Below are positions 63,010 to 64,000 of a DNA stretch of 64,000 nt, piece by piece. Both the position numbers and the translations under genes were made by a program. Below the pieces are notes generated by a model. It searched no databases. It was not told the DNA's origin and worked only from the letters and a program-made list of their open reading frames with translations. Positions within the stretch are counted from its first letter, which is position 1. The number at the start of each line of letters is the position of its first letter. This DNA comes from an uncultured Bacteroidota bacterium (GTDB lineage: Bacteria; Bacteroidota; Bacteroidia; 2-12-FULL-35-15). The stretch is from NCBI GenBank assembly GCA_903926385.1, contig CAIYIS010000014.1:1-64000 (forward strand), written 5' to 3'.

Positions 63010-64000
63010 TTATTTGTTCAAAAATTCAAGCACAGAGGTTGTAATGTAATGAAGAGTTTCCTCATCCAACTCTGTATGCATAGGCAACGAAACCACCGAA
63101 GCACATAATTTTTCAGTAACAGGAAAATCTGAATCCTTATAACGAGGATCAAGATAGGCTTTCTGATTATGAAGAGGAATAGGATAATAAATCATAGCAG
63201 GAATTTCTTTACTTGCTAAAAATTCTCTCAAAGCATTTCTGTCCACCCCGTTTAACTGAAGCGTATATTGATGAAACACATGATTGGAATAAGATGCCCT
63301 TGCAGGTGTTTTTAGTTTAGGATTTCCGGCAAAAGCCTTATCATAATAGCTGGCAGCATTATTTCGGGCTGCACAGTATGCATCCAAACTACGAAGTTTA
63401 ATTCTTAATATGGCTGCCTGAATACTATCCAAGCGAGAATTTACTCCTATCATATCATGGATGTATTGAGCAGTTTGACCATGATTAGCAATAATTCTTA
63501 GTTTTCCTGCTAATTCATCATCGTTCGTAAATATTGCTCCTCCGTCACCATAACATCCCAGGTTTTTGGAAGGAAAGAAACTGGTACAACCAACTGTTCC
63601 GATAGTTCCTGCTTTCTTTTTCGAACCATCAGCAAAATAATACTCTGCACCGATGGCCTGAGCTGTATCTTCAATTACATATAAATTATGCTTTTTAGCA
63701 AGACTCATGATGGCTTCCATATTGGCACATTGTCCAAACAAATGAACCGGAACAATGGCTTTAGTTTTTGAGGTGATTGCTTTTTCGATGGCCTTTACAT
63801 CTATATCAAAAGTGTCAGGAATAACATCAACCAAAACAGGAGTTAATCCCAACAAACCAATCACTTCAGCTGTTGCCACATAAGTAAAATCGGCAGTAAT
63901 AACTTCATCACCGGGTTTTAAACCAAGTGCCATCATGGCGATTTGTAAAGCATCTGTGCCATTGGCACAAGGAATAACATGCTTAACCCCTAAATATGAT
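63010..64000 (-). CDS. DegT/DnrJ/EryC1/StrS sugar aminotransferase (5' end outside window)
   Basis: Open to the window edge: at least 21 codons lie upstream of the in-frame ATG at 63936 (VIPCANGTDALQIAMMALGL), and this segment is conserved in the family, so the true start is beyond base 64000. PLP-fold features: CANGTDALQIA, VIEDTAQAIGAEY, and the internal aldimine Lys in TSFFPSKNLGCYGDGGA. Such enzymes transaminate nucleotide keto-sugars. A possible substrate is a 4-keto sugar from the cluster (for example that made by RfbB); this is inference. First visible gene of the minus-strand cluster. Confidence 0.92.
   Translation of the reverse strand, partial: SYLGVKHVIPCANGTDALQIAMMALGLKPGDEVITADFTYVATAEVIGLLGLTPVLVDVIPDTFDIDVKAIEKAITSKTKAIVPVHLFGQCANMEAIMSLAKKHNLYVIEDTAQAIGAEYYFADGSKKKAGTIGTVGCTSFFPSKNLGCYGDGGAIFTNDDELAGKLRIIANHGQTAQYIHDMIGVNSRLDSIQAAILRIKLRSLDAYCAARNNAASYYDKAFAGNPKLKTPARASYSNHVFHQYTLQLNGVDRNALREFLASKEIPAMIYYPIPLHNQKAYLDPRYKDSDFPVTEKLCASVVSLPMHTELDEETLHYITTSVLEFLNK

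Overview
The window comes from a low-GC member of the Bacteroidota (Bacteroidetes). Evidence: many secreted proteins with type IX secretion (T9SS) C-terminal sorting domains, a PorQ gene, start codons without clear Shine-Dalgarno sequences, and several copies of the phylum's TAnnTTTG minus-7 promoter element. The family or genus cannot be fixed from the window. I see no rRNA, tRNA, CRISPR array, insertion sequence or prophage.

Layout. 1-4224 (-): 5' part of a giant Ig/GEVED/HYR surface protein whose end lies outside the window. 4833-5822 (-): unrecognised protein. 5918-6211: 42-bp tandem array. 6458-7165 (+): FNR-like regulator. 7254-8351 (-): GH18 chitinase. 8800-12310 (+): metal (probably zinc) uptake group made of a His-rich exported peptide, an outer-membrane barrel, a ZnuA-like binding protein and a ZnuB-like permease, with no ATPase gene. 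12349-20387 (-): bacterial alpha-2-macroglobulin followed by penicillin-binding protein 1C, a known partnership. 20722-32734: T9SS metalloprotease, two very repetitive Ig-like surface proteins and a DUF302 protein. 32855-38139 (-): housekeeping/secretion run guaA, LysM/periplasmic-binding protein, porQ, cmk. 39035-42757: two more T9SS proteins. 43022-47164 (+): HtrA/DegP protease, primary-type sigma factor and GAPDH. 48001-52752: diheme lipoprotein, Kelch-type T9SS protein and a collagen/YadA-head/S74-chaperone surface protein. 52866-56285 (+): membrane metallophosphoesterase, AlkC/AlkD-like HEAT-repeat protein and a flippase-like membrane protein. 56295-64000 (-): capsule/O-polysaccharide nucleotide-sugar cluster (DegT aminotransferase, Ugd, UDP-xylose synthase, TviB-like dehydrogenase, RfbB, TviC-like epimerase, PHP tyrosine phosphatase).

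Working together: the cell exports many adhesive and hydrolytic proteins through T9SS, of which PorQ is a component. The terminal cluster makes UDP-GlcA, UDP-xylose, probably UDP-GalNAcA, and a dTDP-4-keto-6-deoxy sugar for a surface polysaccharide.

The most unusual signal is a set of four intergenic tandem arrays (5918-6211, 22497-22690, 38359-38652, 47350-47684). Their unit sequences differ, but all units are 21 or 42 bp. In the two 42-bp arrays each unit can fold into a two-part hairpin, and in the array at 47350 some diverged copies change both arms of a stem together. I do not recognise this as a described element family.
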